Positions 50,156 through 59,281 of a stretch of 64,000 nt of DNA are shown piece after piece. The stretch lies in NCBI GenBank assembly GCA_044464485.1, contig JBIQLG010000006.1:1-64000 (forward strand), in the 5' to 3' direction. The DNA comes from Terrimesophilobacter sp044464485 (GTDB lineage: Bacteria > Actinomycetota > Actinomycetes > Actinomycetales > Microbacteriaceae). The notes beneath the pieces are model-generated. The model worked only from the letters and a program-made list of their open reading frames with translations, did not search any database and was not told the DNA's origin. Position 1 is the first letter of the stretch. Every line of letters starts with the position of its first letter. A program made the translations under genes and the position numbers.

Positions 50156-51526
50156 TTAACCGGGCGTTGGGCCGAAGGTAAAGAGCCCGCGCGGGTCCCA
50201 CACCTTCTTGAGCGCATTCAGGCGTTCGAAAGTTTTGGCTGGCCACGCGCTCGCGAAGTGTTCGTTCGACTGGAAGCGGCCTGCGAAGTTCACATTCGTT
50301 TCGGATGACACCCAGGGGGCGATCGCCGAGAGCAGACCGTCCGCGGCAGCCGGAATCACTGTGTCAAACAGCGCCGGATCGGGCACGCCAATGAAATAGC
50401 ACGAGAATCGTCCACCTCTTCCGCCTGCCGCGGATCCCTCGGGAACATCGACGGCGGCGCGTCCACCGAGGTGTCGTATTTCCGTGATCATGAGGGGACT
50501 CTGTGTTCCCGCGCCCATGTGGGCGAGAAGGGCGGTGGCCAGATCCTGGTCGACCGACGACAACAGAACCCCGCCGTCCCACGCGGGCAGAGGATCGGTC
50601 GGATCGCTGTGAATGACACCCATCATCGAGGTCGGCAGCGTATCGATCGCCCCCATCAATGCCGGGGCTAAGCCGCGAAGGGGCGCGGCACGCCGTGCAC
50701 CTTCATCGGCGTCGCCGGGGAACGCGAATCGCAGCGCGATGACGTGGTGCCCGCGCAGGGGCTCCGGCACGGTCTCAAACTCCGGAAAGCGTATGCTGGC
50801 CACCGAGGTCGTCACGTCGGCGGGCGCCGTCGCGGTCCAGTCGATCCATCCGCGGAGGACCGTTTCGATGTGTTCCGCGTCGAAAATGAGGGACCCGGCG
50901 TAAATGAACGGCAGGTCGACAAGTTCGATACACATTTCGGTGACGACACCGAACCCGCCCTTGCCGCCGCGCAATGCCCAGAACAGGTCGGGATTCTCCT
51001 CGGCGCTCGCGCTCACCGCCTCACCGTCGCGCGTCACAATGCGAAACGAGCGAGTGTAATCAGAGGTGTAGCCGTGGCTGCGAGCGAGAGGTCCGATGCC
51101 GCCTCCCAGCGTGAGTCCGACGGCTCCCACATCCGGGGATGACCCAGTAATCGCGGTGAGCCCGAGGGGAGCGGCGGCAGACTGGACCGCTTCCCATTTG
51201 AGCCCGGCTCCGATCGTTGCGATGCGGGTTGCGGGGTCAATGGAGAGCTCCCTGAGGCGTTTTGTCACAATGAGCAGCCCGTCGTTGACAGATACGGCCG
51301 GGCCGTGCCCTGTCGCGAGAACTCGAACCGGCAAACCGTGACGTGCGGCAAACCGAACTGCCTCCACCACATCCGCTTCGCGTGTCACGCCGACGGCGGC
51401 CACGGGCGCGAATCGGGTCGCGAGATTGAATCCGCTCACCTCATCGGCAAAGCCTTCATCCGTGGGGGCGAGCACCGGTCCTGAGACGAGTCCGCGCAGT
51501 TCTTCGAGGTCGATTTGAGGATTCAC
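50156..51526 (-). CDS. FAD-linked oxidoreductase (berberine-bridge-enzyme type)
   Basis: This 456-residue oxidase has the PCMH FAD-binding domain: VRVLATGHGP, where His is the usual site of covalent FAD attachment, followed by GLTLGGGIGPLARSHG and ENPDLFWALRGGKGGFGVVTEM in order. The C-terminal BBE motif is NALKKVWDPRGLFTF. The second covalent Cys of bicovalent enzymes is not at its usual place (the loop reads ARSHGYTSDY), so single attachment is likely. GTG 51526 has TAATGT 6 bases upstream. The substrate, probably a sugar or small alcohol, is unknown. Confidence 0.9.
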   Translation of the reverse strand: MNPQIDLEELRGLVSGPVLAPTDEGFADEVSGFNLATRFAPVAAVGVTREADVVEAVRFAARHGLPVRVLATGHGPAVSVNDGLLIVTKRLRELSIDPATRIATIGAGLKWEAVQSAAAPLGLTAITGSSPDVGAVGLTLGGGIGPLARSHGYTSDYTRSFRIVTRDGEAVSASAEENPDLFWALRGGKGGFGVVTEMCIELVDLPFIYAGSLIFDAEHIETVLRGWIDWTATAPADVTTSVASIRFPEFETVPEPLRGHHVIALRFAFPGDADEGARRAAPLRGLAPALMGAIDTLPTSMMGVIHSDPTDPLPAWDGGVLLSSVDQDLATALLAHMGAGTQSPLMITEIRHLGGRAAVDVPEGSAAGGRGGRFSCYFIGVPDPALFDTVIPAAADGLLSAIAPWVSSETNVNFAGRFQSNEHFASAWPAKTFERLNALKKVWDPRGLFTFGPTPG

Positions 51527-51532
51527 GTTTCG

Positions 51533-51538
51533 ACATTA
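51533..51538 (-). promoter_or_regulatory. -10 box of the FAD-linked oxidase gene (leaderless)
   Basis: TAATGT on the minus strand lies 6 bases before GTG 51526; no ribosome site is visible. Confidence 0.45.
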
Positions 51539-51594
51539 GACCTGTCGGGCAATTGCCGGAAAGACCTGTGGCAAGACTCGCCCGTTTCGTGCTC

Positions 51595-53157
51595 TCAGGC
51601 GGATTCGAGCACTGCCATTGCGGCATTGTGGCCGCCAAGACCGCTCACGGCGCCACCCCGTTGAGCGCCTGAACCGCACATCAGCACGTTGCTCCAGGGA
51701 GTGGAGACGCCCCAGCGCTGCGCGGGGGTTTCCAGTGGTGCATCGTCTTCCAGAAACGGCCAGGCGAGCGGTCCGTGGAAAATGTTGCCGCCGGGCATCC
51801 CAAGAGCGTGTTCAAGGTCGAGCGTCGTTTTCGTTTCGATGCAGGGCGCTCCGTCGGCATCCGCCATGAGCACGTCTTCTATGGGTTCGGCGAGCACCGA
51901 ATTGAGCGAGGCGAGCACGGCGTTCTGGAGACGAACGCGCATGTCGTCGTTGTTCTCCCGCGTGAGCAGGCGGTCGGGAACGTGCAACGCAAAGACGGTG
52001 AGGGTATGGGCTCCCGACGCCTGCAGTGCAGGCGAAAGGATGCTCGGGTCAGCGAGGGAGTGGCAATAAATTTCTGCAGGAACGGGATCGGGAATCCTGC
52101 CGGCCGCAGCCGAATCGAACGCGGTCTGCAGCTGGCTGTAGAGCTCATTGATGTGGAACGTTCCGCCGAAGGCGGCAGAGGGGTCAACCGACGTGTCGTG
52201 AAGCCGCGGCAGCCGCGAGAGCATGAGGTTCACTTTCACCTGTGCGCCCTCCGGGCGTATGCCGCCTTCAGAAGTGTTGCCCTCCACAAGTCGCTGCAGG
52301 TTGTAGGGCGCAACGTTGGCAAGCACCGTGGATGCGGCCACGGTTTGTTCCCGATCGTCGGCGATGAATGTCACGTGACCGTCTGGTGAGATGCCGGTCA
52401 CTTCCGCACCGCTAACGAGTTCTGCGCCCGCGCGCTGGGCAGAATTGGCCAGAGCGGACGTGACAGCCCCCATCCCCCCGACGGGAACATCCCAGTCGCC
52501 CGTGCCGTTGCCGATCACGTGGTAGAGGAAGCAGCGATTTGCGGCGAGTGTCGGATCATGCGCTTCGGCGAACGTTCCGATGAGGGCGTCCGTGAGCACG
52601 ACGCCGCGCACCAGATCGCTCGAAAATGTTGACTCGATGACGTGGCCAATCGGATTCTCGACGAAGGAAGACCAGAGCGTGTCGTCATCCACAAGCCTGC
52701 GCGCCTCTGATCGCCTCAGCAACGGCTCGCAGACCGTGGGAAACAATGCACGGGCGAGTTGCGCGGTATCCGAGTAGAACTCCGACCAGCGCACGGCATC
52801 CTGTGCAGCGCCGATTGACGCGAATGATCGCGCGGTTGCGCCAGCGTCGGAATTGTCGACGAGGAGCCCACTCCTGCCGCCAGGCTCGGGCGTGAACGAA
52901 GAGTAGCGCCGTCTCACGAGTTGCACGTCGAGACCCAGTTCGGAAATGATCCGCTTCGGCAGAAGACTGACGAGGTAGGAGTATCGCGAAAGCCGCGCAT
53001 CCACGCCGCGGAAAGCTTCAGCGGATACCGCGGCCCCGCCCACGTGCTCCAACCGTTCGAGCACGGTGACCGAGCGGCCCGCCTGGGCGAGATAGGCCGC
53101 AGCCACAAGTGCGTTGTGGCCGCCGCCGACGATCACGATGTCTTGCTGTTGACGCAT
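51595..53157 (-). CDS. Phytoene-desaturase-like NAD(P)/FAD oxidoreductase (PYROXD2 type)
   Basis: This 520-residue flavoprotein begins with VIVGGGHNALVAAAYLAQAGRSVTVLERLEHVGGAA, whose GGGHN replaces the more common GxGxxG of carotenoid desaturases. The C-terminal MCGSGAQRGGAVSGLGGHNAA is the matching FAD motif. This pair of motifs marks the PYROXD2-like group found in many bacteria, not a carotenoid pathway enzyme; no other carotenoid genes occur here. ATG 53157 has TAGGCT 6 bases upstream. The gene diverges from the PutA-like gene with an 80-base gap. The reaction is unknown. Confidence 0.85.
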   Translation of the reverse strand: MRQQQDIVIVGGGHNALVAAAYLAQAGRSVTVLERLEHVGGAAVSAEAFRGVDARLSRYSYLVSLLPKRIISELGLDVQLVRRRYSSFTPEPGGRSGLLVDNSDAGATARSFASIGAAQDAVRWSEFYSDTAQLARALFPTVCEPLLRRSEARRLVDDDTLWSSFVENPIGHVIESTFSSDLVRGVVLTDALIGTFAEAHDPTLAANRCFLYHVIGNGTGDWDVPVGGMGAVTSALANSAQRAGAELVSGAEVTGISPDGHVTFIADDREQTVAASTVLANVAPYNLQRLVEGNTSEGGIRPEGAQVKVNLMLSRLPRLHDTSVDPSAAFGGTFHINELYSQLQTAFDSAAAGRIPDPVPAEIYCHSLADPSILSPALQASGAHTLTVFALHVPDRLLTRENNDDMRVRLQNAVLASLNSVLAEPIEDVLMADADGAPCIETKTTLDLEHALGMPGGNIFHGPLAWPFLEDDAPLETPAQRWGVSTPWSNVLMCGSGAQRGGAVSGLGGHNAAMAVLESA

Positions 53158-53163
53158 TCTCCG

Positions 53164-53169
53164 AGCCTA
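53164..53169 (-). promoter_or_regulatory. -10 box of the PYROXD2-like gene (leaderless)
   Basis: TAGGCT on the minus strand lies 6 bases before ATG 53157. Confidence 0.5.
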
Positions 53170-53225
53170 ATCATTCGTCACCCACAACTCGGTGAAACCT
53201 CAGCTTCGGACTCAGGATCGCTCAG

Positions 53226-53231
53226 TATTGT
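53226..53231 (+). promoter_or_regulatory. -10 box of the PutA-like gene (leaderless)
   Basis: TATTGT lies 6 bases before ATG 53238. With the TAGGCT at 53164-53169 it forms a divergent promoter pair. Confidence 0.45.
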
Positions 53232-53237
53232 TATCAG

Positions 53238-56200
53238 ATGACTCTGCGCGGCAACCCTCCTCTCGCAGATTTTGAGGGCATCGCCGACGAAGCCATAGCG
53301 ACGGTCGAGCGATGGCGAAACGTGACCGATGTGGTGATTCCTGCGGATGAGGCCAGACTCAATCGAGTGCTCCACGATGCGAGCGGCGGTCGGTACGTTC
53401 TGGACTTCATCGACGGCGTTCTCGGACCCGAAGACCTGAGGGTGGCGGCGCGAAACCTCGATCGAGTCTCCCGTGCGCTTCCCGTCACGGCAAACTGGGT
53501 CGAAGGCATCGGCACGCAGTTCGCCGGCGGTTTCGCGCCACTCGTTCCTTCCGCGATGGTTCCGATGGCGCGGGAGAGCTTTCTGCGCCTGGTTGGGCAC
53601 CTGTTTCTTCGCGGGGACTCTCTCTCCATCGACAAACAACTCGGCGTGCTGTCGCAGCCCGGGGGGATTCGCCCCACGATTGTTCCGCTGACGGCTACGG
53701 CAAGCGGCGCCCGCGAAATCCATCGCCAGGTTTCCGACATCCACGACCTCCTGCACCGGGAAGCCGTTGAGACGGTTCTGGTGCGTCCGTCGGCGTTCGT
53801 GGGCAGGCCGCGGCTTGTGAACTTGGACGCAGAAGTGAATTCCGCAGTTGACGCGGTGTGCCCGCTCGCGGAAACTGCGGCACAGTCACCGAAGCCCAAG
53901 CTCATCATCCTGGACGTCACGACATTTGATGAACTGGAGCTTTCCCTCAGAGTTTTCGAACGCGTCATCGCACGCTACCCGAACCTCGATTTCGGAATTT
54001 CCTTGCCCGCGAGTTTGCCGGATTCGTTGCCCGCGCTGGATCGAATCATGGGCACAGCGCGAGCACGGCGGGCGGCGGGCGGCGCAGAGATCACTGTGCG
54101 GTTCACGCGAGGCGAGTTCCTTCGCGACGAACGCGAGCGGGCGAGTCTCCACGGGTGGAAAGCGGCACCGTTCTCCCGTCGCCTGGAAACCGATGCACAG
54201 TATTTGCGACTGCTTGACCGCGCCCTGGCCGCTCATCGCAACTCCGGCATCCGGGTAATTTCCGCAACCCACAATCTGTTCACGGTGGCGTTCGCGTGGC
54301 GGCTGGCGCGCGCAAGGGGCGTTGAACGGCGTCTCGAACACGAATTCATGCTCGGCGTGACGACACAGCAGCGAGAAGTGGTCAAGCGTGATGTCGGCGG
54401 AGTGCGTCTCTTCACCCCGATCGTGCAACCGGGTCATCAACCCCAGGTTGTCCCGTACTTGACGCAGCGAGTGGAAGACTTCACGCAGTCGGAAGGATAC
54501 CTTGAGTCTTCCGTTCGCCTGAGCGGGACCGAGTGTTTTGTGCACGAACGCGAGAAGTTCCGTGCTGCCGTCGACATCTCGCAGGTGGAACCGGTGCGAA
54601 CGCACCGCACGCAGAACCTAGTGAGAACGGAAGTGGCGGACTTCTCTCTCGAGCAGACGCGCCAGTGGGCGCACGCGATGTATGAGAGTGCGAAGGATTC
54701 GGCGTCGGGTGAGGCCCGCCTCGCGCGATCGATGATCTCGACAGAGGCCGAGCGCGAATCGCTCGTGGCAGAGGCACTTCGGCACGGCGCTTCCTGGGGC
54801 GAGCGCCGCGGTTCGACTCGCGCGACCGTTTTGGAAAGCGTGGCGGAGATCTTCTCCGAGTGGAGGGGTCTTCTCGTAGAAATGGTCATCAGCGAGTGCG
54901 GAATGACGGTCGAGGAGGCGGATGTAGAGGTGACCGTCGCGATTGCCCTCGCCCACCGCGCAGCGGAGGGTGCCCGTGAGGTAGACGACATCCACGGTGC
55001 CGTCTTCCGGCCTCCGCGGCTGGTCGTCGTGGTGTCGAGTAGGTCGGCGCCGATTACGGATCTGGCGCAAAGCGTGCTCAGCGCTCTTGCCGCGGGAGGC
55101 TCCGTCATCCTCAAGACGGCACCGGAAACGCGGCGAGCTTCCGCGGTTTTCGTTGACACGCTTGTCGCGGGTGGCCTGCCGGAGGGGCTCGTGACGATTC
55201 TGGACGATGAGGGTGAGTTGGCCGAGTCTCTCATCTCCGACCCGCGCGTGGATCATGTGCTGCACTCGGGAAGTCGGCACGTTGCCAAGCTCTTTCACTC
55301 GTGGCGAGCAGAAACTCGTCTTTCCTCAACGACGGGCGGGCGCAACTCCAGCATCGTCACCCCGAGCGCGGACCTTGAAGCGGCAGTGTCACACATTGTG
55401 GAAAGCGCGATGGGCGTCGCCGGGCAACTTCCCCTCTCGACCGGGTGCGTTATTCTGGTCGGCTCGGTGGCGACATCCGCCCGGTTTCTCGGCAGACTGA
55501 CCGATGCAATTTCTTCGATTTCGGTGACCGTTGCCCCCACGGAGGGGTCAGCGCTTTCGGCGCTCGCGCGGTCGGCAGATGCTCAACAACGGGCTGCACT
55601 CGAAACGCTCGGTGATGGTGAACGCTGGCGGGTTCAACCGCGCCAGCTGGATACTCGCGGGAGGATTTGGACCGCCGGTCTGCGCGATGGGGTGGAGCCA
55701 GACTCGCCCTTCCACCGGGCAGAACAACGCGTTCCCGTCCTGGGGATCATGCGTGCCGACACTTTGGAGCACGCGATCGAACTGCAGAATTCGCTGGGAT
55801 TCGGGCTCTCCGCAGCGCTGTACTCCCGCGACGCCGACGAGATCGATGTGTGGAGGAACTCCGTTGAGGCGGGATTGACAGCGGTGAATACCCCCGTCAC
55901 GTCGATTGTGCGCGCGCTTGCCCCGGTGGAGGGTTGGAATCGCGCGAGGTTCGGCACGGTGAGCCCCGGCAGCAAGGATGCGGTGATCGCGCTCGGATCA
56001 TGGAGTGACGTGGAGACCGAAACGGGCGCGACCGTCACCCTCGACGGCATGAGCGAACCGGTGGCCCAGGTGATCACTGCCGCCCAGGCGAGCATGTCGT
56101 TCGCCGAATTCGACCATGTGCGCGCCGGCGCGCGCAGCGACGAAGAGGCGTGGGTCAACACCTATGCGCCCACGGACATCCTGCACAGCGAGTTTGAGCG

Positions 56201-56621
56201 AATCGAGCTGCGCTACCTTCCCGTTCCGGTCACTATTCGCGTGAGCGAAGGCGCGTCCACAGTCGACTTCGTTCGCGTTCTGGTTGCCGCGACTCGTGCC
56301 GGCGCGGCGGTGGTGGTGAGCTCCGCGGTGCCGCTCCACTCCGACCTCATCGAGTTGTTCCGACTTCCCGACTCGCCTGTCGGCGTTGCGGAAGTGCTCG
56401 TTGAGTCCGATGCCCGGTGGCGTGCGCGCGTGCAAGCAGGCGAGATCGTGACGTCCCGCATCCGACTCATTGGGGGTGATCCGGTGATCTTGGCGCGCGT
56501 TCTGCACGATCGGCCGGGTATCGCAGTGCACTCTTCGCCTGTGACGACGAGCGGGCGGGTCGAGCTGCTGCCCTTCCTGCGGGGACAGTCGACGTGCGCT
56601 CGCGTGCAGCCGATAGCGTAG
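53238..56621 (+). CDS. PutA-like two-domain protein, probably catalytically degenerate
   Basis: The 1127-residue protein has the length and layout of actinobacterial PutA: a proline dehydrogenase barrel (about residues 100-450) and an aldehyde dehydrogenase domain (about 570-960). Recognisable ALDH stretches are IVTPSADLEAAV, VILVGSVATSARF and VLGIMRADTLEHAIELQNSLGFGL. In the ALDH domain the catalytic Cys is replaced by Pro732 (AGQLPLS in place of AGQKCSA), and the general-base Glu by Thr698 (TTGGRN in place of ETSGKN). In the barrel the proline-binding R-R-L-x-E-N reads QRVEDF, and a conserved Lys reads Arg. There is no frameshift or stop. Proline oxidation is therefore doubtful; a structural or regulatory role is possible. 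Confidence 0.85.
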   Translation: MTLRGNPPLADFEGIADEAIATVERWRNVTDVVIPADEARLNRVLHDASGGRYVLDFIDGVLGPEDLRVAARNLDRVSRALPVTANWVEGIGTQFAGGFAPLVPSAMVPMARESFLRLVGHLFLRGDSLSIDKQLGVLSQPGGIRPTIVPLTATASGAREIHRQVSDIHDLLHREAVETVLVRPSAFVGRPRLVNLDAEVNSAVDAVCPLAETAAQSPKPKLIILDVTTFDELELSLRVFERVIARYPNLDFGISLPASLPDSLPALDRIMGTARARRAAGGAEITVRFTRGEFLRDERERASLHGWKAAPFSRRLETDAQYLRLLDRALAAHRNSGIRVISATHNLFTVAFAWRLARARGVERRLEHEFMLGVTTQQREVVKRDVGGVRLFTPIVQPGHQPQVVPYLTQRVEDFTQSEGYLESSVRLSGTECFVHEREKFRAAVDISQVEPVRTHRTQNLVRTEVADFSLEQTRQWAHAMYESAKDSASGEARLARSMISTEAERESLVAEALRHGASWGERRGSTRATVLESVAEIFSEWRGLLVEMVISECGMTVEEADVEVTVAIALAHRAAEGAREVDDIHGAVFRPPRLVVVVSSRSAPITDLAQSVLSALAAGGSVILKTAPETRRASAVFVDTLVAGGLPEGLVTILDDEGELAESLISDPRVDHVLHSGSRHVAKLFHSWRAETRLSSTTGGRNSSIVTPSADLEAAVSHIVESAMGVAGQLPLSTGCVILVGSVATSARFLGRLTDAISSISVTVAPTEGSALSALARSADAQQRAALETLGDGERWRVQPRQLDTRGRIWTAGLRDGVEPDSPFHRAEQRVPVLGIMRADTLEHAIELQNSLGFGLSAALYSRDADEIDVWRNSVEAGLTAVNTPVTSIVRALAPVEGWNRARFGTVSPGSKDAVIALGSWSDVETETGATVTLDGMSEPVAQVITAAQASMSFAEFDHVRAGARSDEEAWVNTYAPTDILHSEFERIELRYLPVPVTIRVSEGASTVDFVRVLVAATRAGAAVVVSSAVPLHSDLIELFRLPDSPVGVAEVLVESDARWRARVQAGEIVTSRIRLIGGDPVILARVLHDRPGIAVHSSPVTTSGRVELLPFLRGQSTCARVQPIA
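56614..56619 (+). promoter_or_regulatory. -10 box of the methyltransferase gene (leaderless)
   Basis: TAGCGT ends 7 bases before ATG 56627 and overlaps the end of the PutA-like gene. Confidence 0.4.
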
Positions 56622-56626
56622 ATGGC

Positions 56627-57250
56627 ATGGAGCATCCTGAGCACACGACTCACGGTGTTGGTCCGTGGCAGGGGGAACTCCCCACCGACGATCACTTCGA
56701 TCCGGAGCTGCTGGAGCGCGGTGATTCGCGCAACGTCATCGACCGTTACCGATACTGGAAAATGGACGCGATAGTCGCGGATCTGGATCAGCATCGGCAC
56801 CCGTTCCACGTCGCGATCGAGAATTGGCAGCACGACATGAACATCGGTTCCATCGTGCGCAGTGCGAACGCCTTTGCGGCAGATACGGTGCACATCATCG
56901 GACGGCGCCGCTGGAACAAACGCGGGGCGATGGTGACGGACCGCTACCAGCACGTGCTGCAGCATCCGGATGTCGAAACGTTCGTGCAGTGGTCACGCGC
57001 GCACGGCCTTCCGATCATTGGCATCGACAACATTCTGGGGAGCGTCATCATGGAGACGTTCGCGTTTCCCGAACGCTGCGTTCTGCTTTTCGGTCAGGAG
57101 GGGCCGGGATTGACGCCGGAAGCCATCGGGGCCGCAGACGCGGTCGTGGAGATCAGCCAGTTCGGCAGCACGCGCAGCATCAACGCGTCTGCGGCAGCTG
57201 CCGTGACCATGCACGCGTGGATCATGCAACATGTGTCGTTTGCCACCTGA
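56627..57250 (+). CDS. TrmH/SpoU-family RNA 2'-O-methyltransferase
   Basis: This 207-residue SPOUT enzyme methylates a ribose in rRNA or tRNA. The three SPOUT motifs are present: motif 1 NIGSIVRSANAF with the catalytic Arg, motif 2 LLFGQEGPGLTPEAI, and motif 3 GSTRSINASAAAAVTMH. The knotted SAM site lies in motifs 2 and 3. The start is ATG 56627, five bases after the stop of the PutA-like gene; an upstream frame extension is inside that gene. The target nucleotide cannot be told. purA follows after 50 bases. Confidence 0.9.
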   Translation: MEHPEHTTHGVGPWQGELPTDDHFDPELLERGDSRNVIDRYRYWKMDAIVADLDQHRHPFHVAIENWQHDMNIGSIVRSANAFAADTVHIIGRRRWNKRGAMVTDRYQHVLQHPDVETFVQWSRAHGLPIIGIDNILGSVIMETFAFPERCVLLFGQEGPGLTPEAIGAADAVVEISQFGSTRSINASAAAAVTMHAWIMQHVSFAT

Positions 57251-57257
57251 CGGCCGA

Positions 57258-57263
57258 TAGACT
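57258..57263 (+). promoter_or_regulatory. -10 box of purA
   Basis: TAGACT gives a start near 57270 and a leader of about 30 bases with GAAAGGGA before the ATG. No clear -35 box. Confidence 0.4.
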
Positions 57264-57300
57264 GGGGTGTAATCCCCACCAATCGAAAGGGATGTTTGCC

Positions 57301-58587
57301 ATGCCCGCGATAGTCCTTGTCGGAGCCCAATGGGGCGATGAAGGAAAGGGCAAGGCCACCGACTTGCTCGGCGACCGGATTGACTATGTCGTCAAATTCA
57401 ATGGCGGTAACAATGCGGGTCACACGGTCGTGGTAGGCAAAGAGAAGTACGCTCTGCACCTGTTGCCGTCCGGAATTCTCACCGACGGCGTGGTTCCGGT
57501 CATCGCGAACGGGGTGGTCATCGACATCGCCGTGCTGTTCGAGGAACTTGACGGTCTTGCGGCCCGTGGGGTCGATGTTTCCAAGCTGCGTGTGAGTGCG
57601 AACGCCCACATCATCACGTCGTATCACCGAACGCTCGACAAGGTGACGGAGCGATTCCTCGGCAAACGGCAGATCGGCACGACCGGACGAGGAATCGGGC
57701 CCGCGTACGCGGACAAGATCAACCGGGTGGGCATCCGCATTCAGGATCTGTTCGACGAGAACATCCTGCGGCAAAAGGTCGAGGGCGCACTGGATCAGAA
57801 AAACCAGCTGCTCGTCAAGGTGTACAACCGTCGCGCCATCACCGTCGATGAAGTCGTGGATGAGCTCCTTTCGTATGCTGACCGCCTGCGGCCCATGGTT
57901 GCCGACACGGCACTGGAACTCAATCGCGCGCTCGATGAGGGCAAGATAGTGCTGTTCGAGGGCGGCCAGGCCACCATGCTGGATGTCGACCACGGCACGT
58001 ACCCGTTCGTGACCTCCTCGAATGCGACGAGCGGCGGCGCTGCAACGGGATCTGGCGTGGCACCCAATCGTTTCGATCGTGTTATCGGCGTCATCAAGGC
58101 GTACACGACACGAGTTGGTGCAGGGCCATTTCCGACCGAACTGTTCGACGAGTGGGGCGACTTTCTTACGGAAAAGGGTGCCGAGTTCGGGACAACGACC
58201 GGGCGAAAGCGGCGTACCGGCTGGTATGACGCTCCCATGGCGCGGTTCGCGTCGCGCATCAACGGCATCACCGATTTTGTGCTCACCAAGCTGGACGTGC
58301 TGAGCGGCATCGAGAGCATCCCCGTGTGCGTGGCATACGACGTCGACGGTGTGCGGATGGACGAGATGCCGGTGTCGCAAACCGACTTTCACCACGCGGT
58401 GCCGATTTACGAGAACTTTCCCGGCTGGACGGAAGACATCACCGGCGTGCGCTCATTTGACGATCTTCCGGAGAATGCGCGCGATTATGTTCTCGCGCTG
58501 GAGAAGATGAGCGGATCGCGTATCTCTGCGATAGGTGTCGGGCCGGCCAGGGATGCGATCGTCGTGAGGCACGACCTCGTCGGCTAG
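57301..58587 (+). CDS. purA: Adenylosuccinate synthetase
   Basis: PurA joins IMP and aspartate with GTP hydrolysis in AMP synthesis. This 428-residue enzyme has the P-loop-like GAQWGDEGKGKATDLL with catalytic Asp and His (in NAGHTVV). The IMP loop QIGTTGRGIGPAY, TSSNATSGGAATG and the guanine site TKLDVLSG are also present. I chose ATG 57301, giving MPAIVLVGAQWGDEG; an ATG three codons upstream is possible. Longer frames upstream are only the methyltransferase gene in another frame. Confidence 0.97.
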   Translation: MPAIVLVGAQWGDEGKGKATDLLGDRIDYVVKFNGGNNAGHTVVVGKEKYALHLLPSGILTDGVVPVIANGVVIDIAVLFEELDGLAARGVDVSKLRVSANAHIITSYHRTLDKVTERFLGKRQIGTTGRGIGPAYADKINRVGIRIQDLFDENILRQKVEGALDQKNQLLVKVYNRRAITVDEVVDELLSYADRLRPMVADTALELNRALDEGKIVLFEGGQATMLDVDHGTYPFVTSSNATSGGAATGSGVAPNRFDRVIGVIKAYTTRVGAGPFPTELFDEWGDFLTEKGAEFGTTTGRKRRTGWYDAPMARFASRINGITDFVLTKLDVLSGIESIPVCVAYDVDGVRMDEMPVSQTDFHHAVPIYENFPGWTEDITGVRSFDDLPENARDYVLALEKMSGSRISAIGVGPARDAIVVRHDLVG

Positions 58588-58604
58588 ACCAGCAATGCGA
58601 GAGA

Positions 58605-59210
58605 TCAGTGCGTGTACCAGACCACCGCGATCCAGATGCCGAAGAAGACCGAGAGCAACCACAACGGAACGAGAACGGCATAGTCGATCGGCGCGAGTCG
58701 TTCCCGCGGCTCGACAACTTTCGGCCGCTGCCACGCAAACGACACCGAGCCGATCGACGTGCCGTCAAGATGGCTGGTGCCCGCGACCGCTGCGGAGAGG
58801 TTGCCCGGTTGGCGCCACCATGCGATGAGGGGTGCGGCGCCCATGAGGAAGAACACGACGCCCGTTCCCATTCCGGTCAGCTCCCATCCGTACATGGTTA
58901 ATCCGGCCAGGATGAAGTTCAGAGACAAGCCGATGAAGAGAACCGGCCAGGCGAAGAGGCTGAGCGACGCGCCGAGTCCGCGCGCCACAAAAACACTGAT
59001 GGCGACAGCGGCGAGTCCCATGTAGATGCTCACCGGCAAGAAGAACGTCGTGCCGTCGGGGCAGTGAGTTTCGATTTCGTACGGTCCCCCTTCCGCGCAA
59101 AATCCCCCCACCCCCATGACAGCACTCATGGAGAGATACAGCAGGGTGAAAGACATGGTGTAGGCGGCCCACGAAACGGCCATGGCGACGTAGCGAAGCA
59201 TCAGCGGCAC
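58605..59210 (-). CDS. Hypothetical membrane protein with six helices
   Basis: This 201-residue protein has about six predicted membrane helices: three or four in the first 130 residues and two near the C-terminus (LIAWW and PLWLLSVFFGIWIAVVW). A Cys-containing periplasmic loop lies between helices 1 and 2. I recognise no family. GTG 59210 is supported by TGTAAT 6 bases upstream; ATG 59201, three codons in, is the alternative. An AAGGAGG at 59234-59240 is too far away to serve either. It is convergent with purA. Confidence 0.7.
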   Translation of the reverse strand: MPLMLRYVAMAVSWAAYTMSFTLLYLSMSAVMGVGGFCAEGGPYEIETHCPDGTTFFLPVSIYMGLAAVAISVFVARGLGASLSLFAWPVLFIGLSLNFILAGLTMYGWELTGMGTGVVFFLMGAAPLIAWWRQPGNLSAAVAGTSHLDGTSIGSVSFAWQRPKVVEPRERLAPIDYAVLVPLWLLSVFFGIWIAVVWYTH

Positions 59211-59216
59211 AGGAGA

Positions 59217-59222
59217 ATTACA
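59217..59222 (-). promoter_or_regulatory. -10 box of the six-helix membrane protein gene (leaderless)
   Basis: TGTAAT (five of six consensus bases) on the minus strand is 6 bases before GTG 59210. Confidence 0.45.
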
Positions 59223-59281
59223 CCACGCTGAAACCTCCTTAATGAAGCAATTCTTTGCAAGAAAAATGCAAGAATCGATGC

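Noticed and set aside
51595..53157. Carotenoid biosynthesis desaturase (crtI)
   Set aside because: The GGGHN motif and the C-terminal motif fit the PYROXD2-like group, and no crtB, crtE or other carotenoid gene is present.
56824..57300. Long upstream extension of the purA frame
   Set aside because: It overlaps the SpoU methyltransferase in another frame; purA starts at 57301 with its normal N-terminus.
59218..59240. AAGGAGG followed by GTG GTG TAA on the minus strand, looking like a two-codon leader
   Set aside because: The same bases make a good TGTAAT -10 box for a leaderless start at 59210, so the mini-frame is probably not in the transcript.
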